A stretch of 64,000 nt of DNA from Epiperipatus broadwayi (taxonomy: Eukaryota; Onychophora; Udeonychophora; Euonychophora; Peripatidae): contig JAQFVV010012400.1 of the NCBI GenBank assembly GCA_028023455.1, positions 12,653,748 to 12,717,747 of the forward strand, read 5' to 3'. Of this stretch, positions 12,368-25,183 are shown in pieces. Every line of letters begins with the position of its first letter. Within the stretch, counting starts at the first letter, position 1. Both the position numbers and the translations under genes were made by a program. The notes under the pieces were generated by a model that saw nothing but the letters and a program-made list of their open reading frames with translations, ran no database searches and was not told the DNA's origin.

Positions 12368-14309
12368 TACATGGCCAGTTTTCTATATACAAATCTGTTT
12401 CAATTTTTTAAAGTTTTGATTTCATAATCATTGAATTATTATCCTTTATTATTATTTAAAGACTTTTAATGATCACCTAAAATTAGTATGGATTTTATTT
12501 TTACTTCTGATATTCACATAAAATTAAATACAAAACTATATTTCACACCAAATTAGTATACTAGTCTACACCTTCATTATGTAACATTCACTTCCTCAAT
12601 GTTAATGTCTCATCTTCACCATTACATTACTTAATGCACCTGTCAATGTTTTATCATTTTGTCTACTTATTCTATCCCTATGTTCTATACTCTTAACATC
12701 TAACAATATTTTTTTTTCTATTCCTTAGTGCCAAACTTTTTTATCCCATTAATTAAACCCTAATTATTTTTCTATTATATGTATTCGACTCATACATTTT
12801 GGCACTAAATAAACGATTATATGATTTGGTGAATACTAATTGAATAAAGGTTATCTCAGGTAAATTGCTTTATTCAGGACACACTTTGCTCACCAAATGA
12901 AGCTGTCATCTCAGGTAAATGTATTATCATGCCACACGATACCAAATGAAAGTTATATTTGATAATTTCATGAGTCTATGAATTCCCAAGGGTCTATGGA
13001 TCACCTCTTCATCAGATCAAAATATTTATTTTAACTTCACTAAGTGGGATATCTTTGTTCAAATCTAAATAAATAGATATATTAAGGCATTGTCAATTCA
13101 ATTCTTAAATCATTATTTAGAAGTGATCAAAATATTTCTGCTCTCTGTTTAAAATAACATTAATATCATATAAGAGAATGACATTGATGGATTTAATATG
13201 AATATGATATTTCTGCTGTCTACATGTTGCATTGAATGCATTAAAAATGATTTAAATGATCAGAATCAATGAATGTCTAATTTTTTTGCATATTTAATCC
13301 ATCATTTATAAACCTTATCCACCATTGTGCTTCCATATTTAAAACTCTAATATTATGAAGGCCCACATTCAATTTATTATTCACCAAGCAGAAAATACTG
13401 CACATTTCTCTTTAATCAAGTCATTAATAATAATTGTCAAAAAAAGAAACAAACAAAGGGGCATTTTTCATTTCAGTGAATCTAGAGATAATTACATTTA
13501 TAACAAACTCTTTTTAAGAGTGTTTATGCCTGAGTAACAGGGTAATGCCAAAATGTTACCTTTAGAAATTCTAGTGTTTAATAGCAGTTGAAATTTAGTT
13601 CATACATTAGATATGTTCAAAGAATAAACATCAACTTTTCAGTGAATTAGATTGGATTTGAATCTTTGTATTGAAGCATACTAATTTATGATTTGTCCAA
13701 CAATAGTGTAAATACTTACATAATATGATCATATTTTCTCTGAATCCTAACTCTAATGTAACTTTAAATGCAATTATTATAAGTGTGGATGCAATAATAA
13801 AATTTTATAACAATTTTCTTTTTTTAACAAAATGTAACATTCTATCTAATTGCTTGTGCAAATATTCAATAATAATATACCATTTAAATTCACATCATTA
13901 ATACCATTATTTCGAACAACAGTTGTTAAAATCTGTTGTTTATAATAACCCTTGCAATAAAATGGTAAAAAGAAAAAATTGATTCTATTACTGTATTTGT
14001 TATCTATCAAAGAGTAAAAGTTTTTTTTTTAATTCTCTGAATCTAATGTTGGGGCAAAGTATTAACAAAATAAGTAAAGATAGTATTGTCATAAGTACGT
14101 TTTATCCCCATTATCCTTCCCCAAATACAAAACGCAAGTTCAAGAAAAATACTAAATTAGTCTTTACAGCAAATTCAAAATTATACACTGTTCTTTAACT
14201 GGATAAACTGCTCTTCAAAAAAAATCTTTTAGCCATTTAACTATTTTAATAAATTTCTTTTCTTTGAAGAAAAACTGTTTTAATAAAAAAAATTTCTTTG
14301 AAAAAATGA
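12368..14309. other. No gene recognised
   Basis: AT-rich. An 11-bp inverted repeat, TTAGTGCCAAA (12725-12735) and TTTGGCACTAA (12798-12808), may mark a small element. Two direct ATCTCAGGTAAAT motifs occur near 12855 and 12911. A 60-codon open frame near 13355 has no recognisable domain. Confidence 0.4.
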
Positions 14310-14465
14310 ATAAATCTTTTTTTTTTTTAAACAAAAAATCTTTATTCAATGCTAAATTTTACAATAAAATAACATAAATCTATATTTACAATTTTAAACC
14401 CAAAAAATAATTGTCCTTGACAGCCAATATGCATTGTCTGGTGTCCTATTTAGAACAAACATTTC

Positions 14466-15340
14466 TCAAGAAAAATTCAGATTGAACCCAATCCAACAAG
14501 ATGTTGCTGCATGAATATCCAGTGATGACAGGGTTCTATCTCTAAACTTACATCTTTTGAGCATATTGTGGAATAAGTTCACAGTGTTCTTTTGTTGCTG
14601 AGTTAAACATGATCTTACATCTGATAGACCATAAAATATACAACAGAAATATTGACATCCTGATAGAGAGAAAAAATCCACTTTTAATGCAATCCAATAA
14701 TGAGAGAAGAGAAGATTTTGATTGTTTTGTAGTGGATAGTGCTTCAATTGTATGTATATTGAGCACCCAACTATAGAACAGAACATGAGGAGTGGTTCCT
14801 TCTTCCCTCAGACAAAGTTGACATATGGAATTAATTTTGGTAATCCCTCTTTTAAATGACAGAAAAACATTGGTTGGCAAAGTTTCCAGGTTGATTTTCA
14901 AAACAAAGCCCAGGTATTTGGGCTCTAAGATCCATAGTTTAAATTACCTTATTATTACTTTATTTGTCACACCCAAGAGGGTTGACTCTGAGTGGGAAGA
15001 ATTATGTACAAGGTTATAGGCATTGTCCGAGTTTGGTATATGCTTTTCAAGTGACTGATCAAAGAAGTTATCCAGGTTAACCCATTAAGTGGTGGATGAT
15101 CATTAGGTATTATCATAGAAAGAAAGTCTGCTTTAGGGTAATTGTATAGTATTCTGTGCATTGTATTGAATGATTTCTGAAGTAGCAACATTGTGATGGA
15201 AGGTAAGAAGAGACCATTATGATTAGATGGCTTTTGAAGTTTGTTTAGACTAATAATTGCAATTTTCTTGCCCCAAATAAGTTTGGCACATAAGGTTTTT
15301 TTCCTTATGAAAGATTGGGTGAAATTAGAAGCAGGCAATT
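14466..15340 (-). pseudogene. LINE ORF2 C-terminal region relic
   Basis: The minus-strand reading 14967-15338 contains KLIWGKKIAIISLNKLQKPS and then GLFLPSITMLLLQKSFNTM. This is the thumb-like segment downstream of LINE RTs, where a W-x-x-x-x-x-x-I...L-x-x-P pattern is followed by G-G-L-x-L-P. The reading 14548-14901 then gives ICQLCLREEGTTPHVLFYSW, a C-x-x-C...H-x-x-(x)-x-C-like cluster that many LINE ORF2 proteins have near their end. Frames are shifted relative to each other. Not a functional protein. Confidence 0.7.
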
Positions 15341-15649
15341 AGTAGTTTAACCTTGGATAAATTAGCTAAGATACTTTTTCATGGATTGATAGATATACTC
15401 GAAGGGCATCTGTTATATTGCTGGTAGAAAGGGTGATATGTTTCTGAATGGATCTTCTCATCACAGTGGGTGGTAGATATATCAGAAACCCCAAGAATTT
15501 TGGGGGCTTTGCTGAAAATTGGGATATAAACTTTGAGCCTGAGGATAGTCCCCATGCTGATGATTTTTTATTATTAAAATGAAGACCAGATCAGTTTTTG
15601 AAGTTTTGAAGGATAGTTACTAATTTGGGGATGAATTTACCGAATGGCA

Positions 15650-16440
15650 GAAAATTGACAATATCATCCATATAAGTAATGTGAGAGACTGGTTTCTGTA
15701 TTGATGGAATGTAAATACATGGAAGTTTCTCCTATAGTTCTATTAAGAGTGGATTGATGTAAGTGATAAACAGCAACACACTCAAGGGTAAACTCTGGGG
15801 GATGGAATTGCAAGGTCTGAATCCAAGCACAACCTTACCATTTAGCATGATAAAAATCTCATGATTGTTTAGCAAGTTTACCACAATGCAAAGGAAGGAA
15901 TCTGGGACTCCGTAGTTTTCCAGCAGTTCCAACAGGACATCTGTACAAACCATGTCAAAAGTAGCTGCTATGTCTAACTGTATGACTATAGGGCTGGACT
16001 TTCTATTATCTTTTACATGATCTTGTACAACTTTGAATAAACAAATAGCATCTGCCATGGAGGATCCACATTTTGCAAATTGGAACTGGGAGATGTGAGA
16101 TAGGATGTCATTCTGAATCTTGTTCTTAATGATGGATTCTATTACTTTTATCATTATTAGAGTGATAGAAATAGGTCTCAGATTTGTTAGTGGTGAAGAG
16201 GATTTGTTTTTTTAGGAAGGAAACCAAGGAAATGGGGTAAAGTCCAGAGATTATCTGACTCTGGGTAGATAGGTGGTTAATCATCTTAAGAATAATAGGT
16301 GTAGTAAATTAAATTAGATGGAGAAGGAATTTGGGAATCGAATGCAGACCAGATGAATATCCTCAGGAAGTGACATTAATTTCAAGACAATGTCTGATTG
16401 ATTTAATTATCAGTGTTCTATTCTCAAGAGGTGTTTAAAA
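15650..16440 (-). pseudogene. LINE reverse transcriptase relic (palm)
   Basis: The minus-strand open stretch 15732-16154 reads IQLDIAATFDMVCTDVLLEL, then ENYGVPDSF, then NSIPQSLPLSVLLFITYINP. These match the LINE RT core: an Asp in the D-(I/L)-x-x-A-F-D motif, a G-x-P helix, and a P-Q-x-x-P-L-S-x-L-L-F block. Next downstream, about 15655-15690, the minus strand reads HITYMDDIVNFL, the catalytic YMDD-type loop, so both parts of the active site can still be seen. Upstream (16155-16260) another frame reads LPHFLGFLPKKTNP, like the approach to the N-R-P-I-S motif. The frame breaks between these blocks show decay. Confidence 0.85.
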
Positions 16441-19400
16441 GTTCATGTTTCTTTATTTTGAAAAAATGTATACCTTTAGTAGTATTTGTATTACTATTGA
16501 TAATATAAATATTTCTATTGCTTTAATGAGTAATCTTACAGATATGATAATTTAGCTGTATGGTATAAATTGGTCCATTTTTAGATTTTTTCTGATTTAC
16601 TTCCACTTCTGTGACAGCCAGAATATTCTCTAAAAAACAATATATAAATATACAATCTTGCCAAACTAAAACTATAGCCCCAAATCCAGTTTTACATTTA
16701 TTTATAACCGATTCTACTGGTTTGAGCAAAATTTCATAACTAAGAAATAACAGTTTACTAAATCTGTCTTTGTTATTGTTTTCAAATTCATCTGTGAACT
16801 TGAGCTAAAAAAGAAAATTGGGAATCAAAATTGCTGAGCATATAATTAAAAAATCACAAACAGAATTTCCATGTAGAAAGATGATCAATAGTATAAGGAA
16901 TTCATCATGTCTCAGTTCTACACTAACTTAAATGACTATGTACAATAAGAAAAACAAAAGTGTAGAAAAAACTGTTTATATCAGAAATAGCATTCTCTTT
17001 TAGGAAAAATACTTTATTATCGAAAACAACAGACATTGTTTATTGATTATTCATAATTAATTCTCATACCTAAAAGTCATTCCACTATCCACTACCTGTG
17101 GACTTTACTTATCCTGAGAACAACATCTGACAAAGATTAGCTTATTTATAATTGATTCATTTTGAAAGAATTTAAGCATTACTTGAGGGGGGGGGTATTT
17201 TGGGATGACAATAAGCTTTTAAAAATAAAAGAAATTTGAAGAGAATTTTATTACAAACAAAATCATAACAATGTTTTGAGAAAATTTATAAAATTATTAG
17301 TACATATTTTATATATTTTTAATTAGAAATTATAAAAAATTAATTACCTTAAAGTTATTCAATAATAAACAAATAATATATACCAGCACTTTAACATACT
17401 GGGTAAAGAAAGTGTTAATGGGAAGAATACAATCAAAGTAAATTAATGTAGGCCTAGCATTTTTGAGGTTTTGTCCCTCATATTGATAGCCAAAACAGAG
17501 GATGATATTAATAAATGGTACCGTATGTAAATGCATATGTAAATTAACTTGACCATTTTTTGGAAATAGCAAAACATGTGTCATGTCTATTGATCACAGT
17601 GTTATTGTTGATGATAAAATACACTTCTTTTATCTTCCTTTTGCAATCGTTAGCCTCAATGCACACTATTTTGGGGTTGGCGGGTTCAAACATATGACAG
17701 GCCTGCTTCTCATGTTCAAAAAATATTGAGATGTTATTGTTGTTCTTTTTTGCTCTATTATTTGTAAATACACATATGTAAACAGTATTTGCATGATCTT
17801 TTAAGTTTAAAAAAAACAATCCATGTATAAAAACATTATATCAAGACCATGATTTGCCAATTATAGATGCCAAAAAATGACAGGTCAAAATATTATACAT
17901 ATATATTTTGAGAACATGTATTTTTATAGCTCTGAATTCAAAACCAAAGAAATCAGATGATTAATATACAAAAATAATGTGTAAAACCAATACATTAAGA
18001 GTTCATTGTGTATTTGTCAATGTTAATCAAATATAGAATTCCACTATATCAGTTTAATGCAATATATCAAGCCATAATCATCTTATTTTTTTATTTCATT
18101 AATCTCTGTATGAAAAATTCACATTATTAGAAAAGAGTATGATGTTGGAAGCAATTATTTTTACTCCAAAGCTATCTATTGTAATCTTAAGGAAACAATT
18201 GATATTGTAATGTTATATTCATATTCAGTGCTATCTGATTTACATCCCAAGATTAATTTTTACCTTATAGTCTTGATTACTCAAGCAATAGATAGTTCTT
18301 GTTTTTTAATTTTTAAAATGAGAGTGTTAGGATTTTTCAATGAGTAAAGTTTTTATCTCCAATTCCATAAAATCGTACACTTGTTATTGCTTTTTAATTT
18401 TGGTTTCATTTTATTCTCTTATTTGTGGAAATAATAACTTCTCACTTTCATTTTCAGAAGTATTGTTTTCACTATTAATAATCAATTTAAATGCTTTACC
18501 AAAAACAATGTTCATTTTAATCTTATGTCAACTACTTGGTTTTTGCATTATTTTAATATCTTCAAAAAGAATAATTTTTTCACTGCTAATTTATGCAGAA
18601 AATACTCAGAATTCTTTTTTCATTCTTTGACACCAAGAATTTACTTTTTATTTTAATTTATTTTTTCCAAATATAATTTTCAACTAATTTTCAATTTTAT
18701 TATAAATTTAAAATGATCTAATTGGGACAAAATATACCAAAACCTAACACTTTTCAACTTTGATGTGTCTAGGATGTGATACGTCAATGGCAGAACTTAT
18801 GTAAATATCAACTTGTTTAATAAATAAACAATGCACTGTTTTATCAATAATATATATGCACTTATTTATTAAATATAATCTCTTTTGTAAAGAAAAATAA
18901 GAAACTGGAGATAAATAGTTTTTCGACAGTCTATTTATTACATTTATGTAAATAAGAAATGTTTATGTATTTCAAAACATTGATCATGTTAAATAAAAAT
19001 ACATTACATATATAATAGCATATGAATGTAATGGATAAACAATCTTTAGATAAAGGTAAAAGTTGATTCTACAGGCTAATAAAACTAAATAAAGAACTTA
19101 TTAAATGTTTGTTTGAAATATTGTTTCTTAAGAAGAAGAAACATGAAAATTAGAAAAGTGAAGAAAAAAATTGAAGGCTTTAGAAGTGTGATTTGGAGAA
19201 GCAGGAAAAGAATAAGCTGAAAAAATCAATTAGAAAGTGTTGAAAAGAATTAAATTATTATTTTTAAAAAAGAAAAGAAAAAAAGAACTGGCTTGAAAAA
19301 GACAGAAGAAATATAAAAAATATGTTAAAAAGAATTGTAGAGAGTACAAAGTAAAATGTAGAAAATTAAAATACTTGTTTAATGTTCTTGAAAAAAAAGG

Positions 19401-20166
19401 ATAGGTATACTATTTTAAAAACACATAAAGAAGGCTTTGATTAATTTGTTCTGAATTAATGAGGGGAATTCAAATATTGGTGAACAATTGAAGATTCTTC
19501 TATGACATGTCTATGTGAAGGGTCACATGATGCCATGGTCAGTTTATCTAGGTGCTCTGTTCAAATTCCATTCAGTTTAAATGAAACATGGAGAGTTTAA
19601 AAAAATTACAAGTTGCCTTAAGATTGTTTTCTCAAATATGTTTTTTATGTACACAATGTGCAATGGTGAAACATGAAAAAATTCTAAGCCCCTATTTAAT
19701 TCAATATTTGACTTATTCTGTGAGCATTGACTTCTTTACTACTTCTATCTAAACAAATTTTGGACATAAATTTTCATTCTGAATGGGGCTAGTTTATTTT
19801 TTTAATTCATTTGTTAAATACAGTTTTATATACTAATACAAACTCTTCAAGTGTGATATTAAAAGTATTGCCAGTAAAGAAAAGAAATTGTGCACAAATT
19901 TGTTGTAAAATATAATATAAATAGTAATTTTAGGAAATATGATTAATAAATAAAAAAAAAAGAACTGTTGGGGGGGGGGGTACATGCTCAGCTGGAGTAA
20001 AAAGAGGAGAATAGATGTATGAAATGTATAAAAAAAATGTGGATATAATTACTAACCTCATGAAACAATTAAAAATAATTATAATGTATAACTAACTTGC
20101 ATATGCTTACAAACCCTTAGTAAAAATTTTTTGTTATTGTTGTTTTGTGTTTTTGAGGAAGTTTGG
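16441..20166. other. No gene recognised (3.7 kb, AT-rich)
   Basis: AT-rich with short G runs (near 17187 and 19970). Minus-strand frames near 16523, 17330 and 17544 and a plus-strand frame at 18340 have background composition and no domain I recognise. Confidence 0.4.
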
Positions 20167-21134
20167 TGATATGTAACTATATATATTGTGTCTTTTTTTA
20201 GGTCTGAATAAATTTATTGTATCAATTTTCTAAAAAAAAATAAATTTAAGATGTAGTCTATTGGTATAATGACTATGTTATGCTGACAATCTTTTAAAAA
20301 ACTTAATTAGTGTAAGATGAGAATATTTAATATATAAATTTGTGCTAAATATATTTAAAACAGGTAAAGCTAAATGTCATAATTGTATATGGTTGGAAAA
20401 GCTGGCCATAATAAAATAATGTATTAATAAGTCTTTTGAATAAGTATTAAAAGCTGAATTATAGAAGCAATAACTTACAATTAAATAAATATTATATTTT
20501 ACAGTATAAATTGTATTTAATAATTATATTTAAAACTATTTATTTAAAAAAGTAGTATTTGTGGTGGAGAAATGTGTATTTAATTTTATAGTATCAAAAT
20601 TATTATTCTAAATTATATTATTATATTATTTTCTTTAATATAATATTTTCTGCAATTAAAACATTTATTTTTATTAAGACAGAAACATTCTGTCTCAGTT
20701 GTAAGTCATGTGACATGTAAATATTCATACATGTGTGCTTACTAGTTTTCTTGTTAACAAGGCTTCAAAATTGCTTTAAAATTGTATTATAGAATTGGAA
20801 ATGTTATTTGTCTGCCACAAGATGAAATATTAAAATTAGTTAGCATAAAATATTTAATTAGTTTTTAAAAAACAAATGCAGTTAATAAAAATTAGATTTT
20901 ATGTTTAGAAAAATGGATACATTAAAAATTAAAGGTGGGATAAATTAATAAAACCTTGTTTTTTAAAAGTCATTTAAAAATATTTAGTTATTTTTAATAA
21001 AGTGTAAAAATTAATTTAGAATTAATATTTTTAAGTAATATTTTTTTTTAAAAAAAGAGTCATTTTTATTTTTAATTTTAATTGTGTAATCTCAAAGATA
21101 TATGTAAATTAGGCTGTCAGGTGAAAGTTTAATT

Positions 21135-21195
21135 CACCAATCCAATGATTGATTTATTTGGGTATAAATACAGATGCTCAATTATTTTCAGTGTG
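21135..21195 (+). promoter_or_regulatory. CCAAT-TATA-Inr core promoter in repeat A
   Basis: CACCAAT at 21135-21141, TATAAATA at 21163-21170 and TCAGTGTG at 21188-21195 (an initiator-like TCAGT). The same three motifs occur in repeat B with identical 28-nt CCAAT-to-TATA spacing although the sequence between differs. Confidence 0.7.
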
Positions 21196-24077
21196 CTTCT
21201 GTTAGTCAAGTTTGTTTCTGTTAAATTTGATTTCTGTTAGTCAATTTAGTGCTATAATAACTTTCTAATAATTTATGTTAAAGCAGTAAAGTGAATTATT
21301 TTAAAAAAGAGTACAATTAAAACTATAAATTTATTTAATTTAAATATACACTGTTGAGCACTGAAATTCCTTACTAAGTCAATTTGTCAAAATTTAATCT
21401 TAACATCACATAACTATGGAAGTACCATGAAGAAATATCTACCTGTATAAAGAGAGGTTGGAAGTAAAAATTTTAGTTAAAAATATAATTTGAGTAATTT
21501 TAATGGGGAGAAATGTTTTATTAGTCAAGTTAACATGCTGGACATTATATGAGGAGTTGAATCGAAAAATTGAAAAGAAAGTAAAAGTAACAATGCATTT
21601 TTATTTGGAAAGATAGTTTTATCTGAGACCAGAAAAATAATATGGTAAAAACTTTTTAAAAATCTTTCAATAATTTAAAAAAATGATATTTTGAATAAAT
21701 GATGCCAAAAAATGTTTCTTTTTGAAGAGAACATTTTTTTAAAATAATTTATTTTGAACTGTCATTTTGATAAAGGATGGAAAAGTAAAGAAAGTTATTA
21801 AAAATACCATACATGATAAGTCTTTATTATCTTCAAAGACTGTATATAATTAATAGTATTATAAGGAAAACTGGTAATTGGAAACTATTAATGGAAAAGA
21901 AAATATCCTTGGATAAATAAGAGAATATCCTTGTATTAAAACTGTATATGCTAACTTTATGTGAGACATTTAAAGTTAATTTATTGGAGTATCTAAAAAA
22001 TGTGCAAGAATTATATACAGATGCCTGAATTCATATCACCATGTCAAAGACACTATGAGCCAGCATAGGATAATAAAAACTTTGAAGAATTATTTTTTTA
22101 ATATTATAAGTTGAAATTAACTTCAATAATCACTGTTTTGAATAATAGAAACAATAGACTATTATTTTTATAAACTTTCAAGAACAGATCAGTGATTATT
22201 TTTATTAATAAATCCAGATTTTTGGAAGTCGACTTACTGTATGTTTTCATTTATTTTTTTAATTTTCGTTCATCGTTTGTATTTGGAATCTACTGAGCAT
22301 GTGCTGCATCAGGGAGAAAATTGTCATCGTTAAGTGTGAAGACAAAATCATAGCAACAAACACTGGGGAGTTTCAATACACGCAAAGATGTGATAAAAAA
22401 TCTTGAAGAACCTTTTTTTTTCATTTTTATGTATTTGTCTTTCTTTTCTTTAGATGATCAAAGTATTATGTAACGTTATTGTATGAACATATGAGTATGT
22501 GTGAATGCATCATACACACATAAAACTTATAGGAATTTGTTATTTTAAAAATATGCATACTGTTATTTTATATTACAAATATATTATAACTTAATAAGGA
22601 ATATAATTATATGATTCTTTTATAACAGAATTTTAGGATTTCTTTTAAAATGTTTAAAGTATTGATTTATTATAACGATACCAGTCATTTGTATTTTTGT
22701 TCAAGAATTTTTAAGAAAGTGAAGTAACCTTTTCTTGTTGAACAGTTTAAATCATTATCTTTATATGTGAATTTATTTTTATTTTAGAAATATGTTGCAA
22801 TAATTTTTGGCGATGTAGATTGATAAATCTATAAAGAAATTTTAAAAGGTAGTGACTTGGAAATAAGTTAAAATGAAACCAAAGTGATGCTTTAATGTAG
22901 ATTTTTGATATGGGAATAGGAATAAATTTATGATCTTAGTAATTATGCAGGTACAGATAATGATGCCCGGTAACTTGTATATTTTCCATGGGCAATGTTT
23001 TCATTTGTATTGAATATTAATGTCCCGAAAGCTGAATAAATAGCTAGGACATTGTTATTTTAGTGGAAGTTATTAGACAGATAAGTCATGCCTCTCTTTT
23101 CTTGATACACTCTTACCATGTTGACTATCTGACATATGTACTATTGAGTTGATACTCTAGTTTATTTCTTACACCTATGCATCTGTTTGCTATCATGATT
23201 TCTAAGTATTGCATCATACAGAATTGTATTTTTAAATGGAGAATGATGAATATTTTGGAGTTGAAGGATCATTATTGGAAAAGGATAAGATAGGTTTTCT
23301 TACTTTGGATGATGACAAAAATAAATACAAATGAGATTGAGAATAAAATTAAATAAGGAAAAGAATCATAAAATATTTTTTTATATTTTTAGTAAACTAT
23401 TTTTTTTTTATGAAAGTATGTAAATGATAAGTAAAGTTTGTTTGTGAAACTTTAAGTATTTTTAAACTTACATGTATTGCATATTTTTAATAGATGGTAT
23501 ATTGAAACAGAACAACATAGAATGAGACAAGTAGTTATATATTTTATAAATATTGTTTAATGTTGAGGAAATATATCAACACATACATCTATTTTATATT
23601 AGATTATTACTCGGTAAGAGGTATAATGTATGAAAACTATGCTATTAATTGAGTCTACACATGTTATTATTGAAGTGGAATAAATATATGTTATTTAACA
23701 ATAACAGCACTATTATGATAAACTATTTTAAGTAATTAAGTACAAATTGAAAGATGTATATTAGAGTAGTTAATCTTTTGTATTTTTTGTTTTATGTTTT
23801 TATAATTGATGTATATTTAATGGAAACATATCATAGTGACATTTAATGGTATATAATATTTAAAATGTTACGTATGTCCAAGACTATTTTTAATTATTAT
23901 TAGAAATTCTGATGAATATCTAAAATAAATAAATGATTTTAAAAGTTGGAGTGAAGACTTAAAATGCTTATATTTTTATTTTTGTAGTTTATTTTAAGGA
24001 TACTGAAAATTGTAATGATACAAAATTCATTTCTTGGAATGTAAATATTCTAAATAAGTTGTTTGTTAAGCTATTGT

Positions 24078-24125
24078 AATAAATATGTTAAATTTGTTTT
24101 TATAAATTTGTGTGTTGAATCTAAT
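24078..24125 (+). terminator. Poly(A) signal in repeat A
   Basis: AATAAA at 24078-24083 with TTTGTGTGTTGAAT about 25 nt downstream, a hexamer plus GU-rich arrangement. The same arrangement appears in repeat B at 40544. Confidence 0.6.
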
Positions 24126-24502
24126 TTCTTTCCACATTACAAACATATGATTCCAGCCATTTTGAACCAAAACATAATATTTGCACAGTACGAATAAGAT
24201 TATTGTTTAAGAGTTATAATATTTTCTTAAGATAATTTAATTAAGAAATTTCATTTACATTATTATTATTATCATTATGGTCATAAATTAATTATAATAT
24301 TACACTGAATTATAATATTATCCATTGCCACATATTCTCAGATTATAAGATTTTACCACATATTTATTTTAAGATACTACATGAAGTTAAATATTATGCC
24401 ATATTATTTATTTATCATTAATAGTATTGGTAAGAACTATAACAAAGGGGGAAAAATAGATGAGATCAAAATATAAATTTAAGATTATGGTTATTATTTT
24501 TA

Positions 24503-24671
<169 letters not shown>

Positions 24672-25183
24672 AGGTGTAGTTGAGGGTAATATTAAATCCC
24701 TTATCATGCTTGACTACAGTAATTTTGATTGACTCAAATTAGTTTAAGAACCTGAGGTTATTTTAGTTAGATTATTTGGAATAAAAAGATTAAGATTTAT
24801 TTATCTTTAGTATCTTAATTAATTAATTATTGTTGAAGTCGTAAGAATGCTATAGATTTATTATTTGAGATAATAAAAGGGGGGATAGTATTCTTATGCC
24901 CTTGAGGTGGTATCCAGTGGGATATTGACTCAATGTAATTCATATTGCTGATTGTATCTCACTTCATGGTCTTATGATTTTAATAAGTATTTATTTATTT
25001 AGTTTATAAAACTGAACCATATTATTATTTATTATTAGTTTGAGCTAGTTAAACAATAGACATTAATATAGAATATCTTTATATTATCGATTATATGCAT
25101 TTTAGCCGAGGGATAACTATTTATCTGAGTTAGACCCATTATATTATATTATATATTTCTTGGAAGTGAGGGTACAATATATA

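Larger units (their letters stand above)
14310..16440 (-). mobile_element. 5'-truncated LINE (non-LTR retrotransposon)
   Basis: Minus-strand non-LTR element. Its 3' end carries an AATAAAG signal (plus-strand CTTTATT near 14339-14345) followed by a poly(A) tract (plus-strand T run, about 14310-14330). Protein traces of ORF2 run from the RT in the upper half to a C-terminal region near 14550-14900. Nothing resembling an endonuclease domain or ORF1 is seen upstream, so it is probably 5'-truncated, as LINE copies commonly are. Frameshifts and stops make it inactive. The clade (CR1, Jockey, RTE or other) cannot be set by eye. Confidence 0.8.

Noticed and set aside
12870-13020. Hammerhead-ribozyme-like core on the minus strand (CTGATGA then GAAA)
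   Set aside because: The CTGATGAAG motif near 13010 is suggestive of Penelope-type ribozymes, but I could not pair stems around it.
18340-18630. 96-codon hydrophobic frame
   Set aside because: Looks like a membrane protein only because AT-rich codons give Phe/Leu/Ile; no domain, no repeats, no neighbours.
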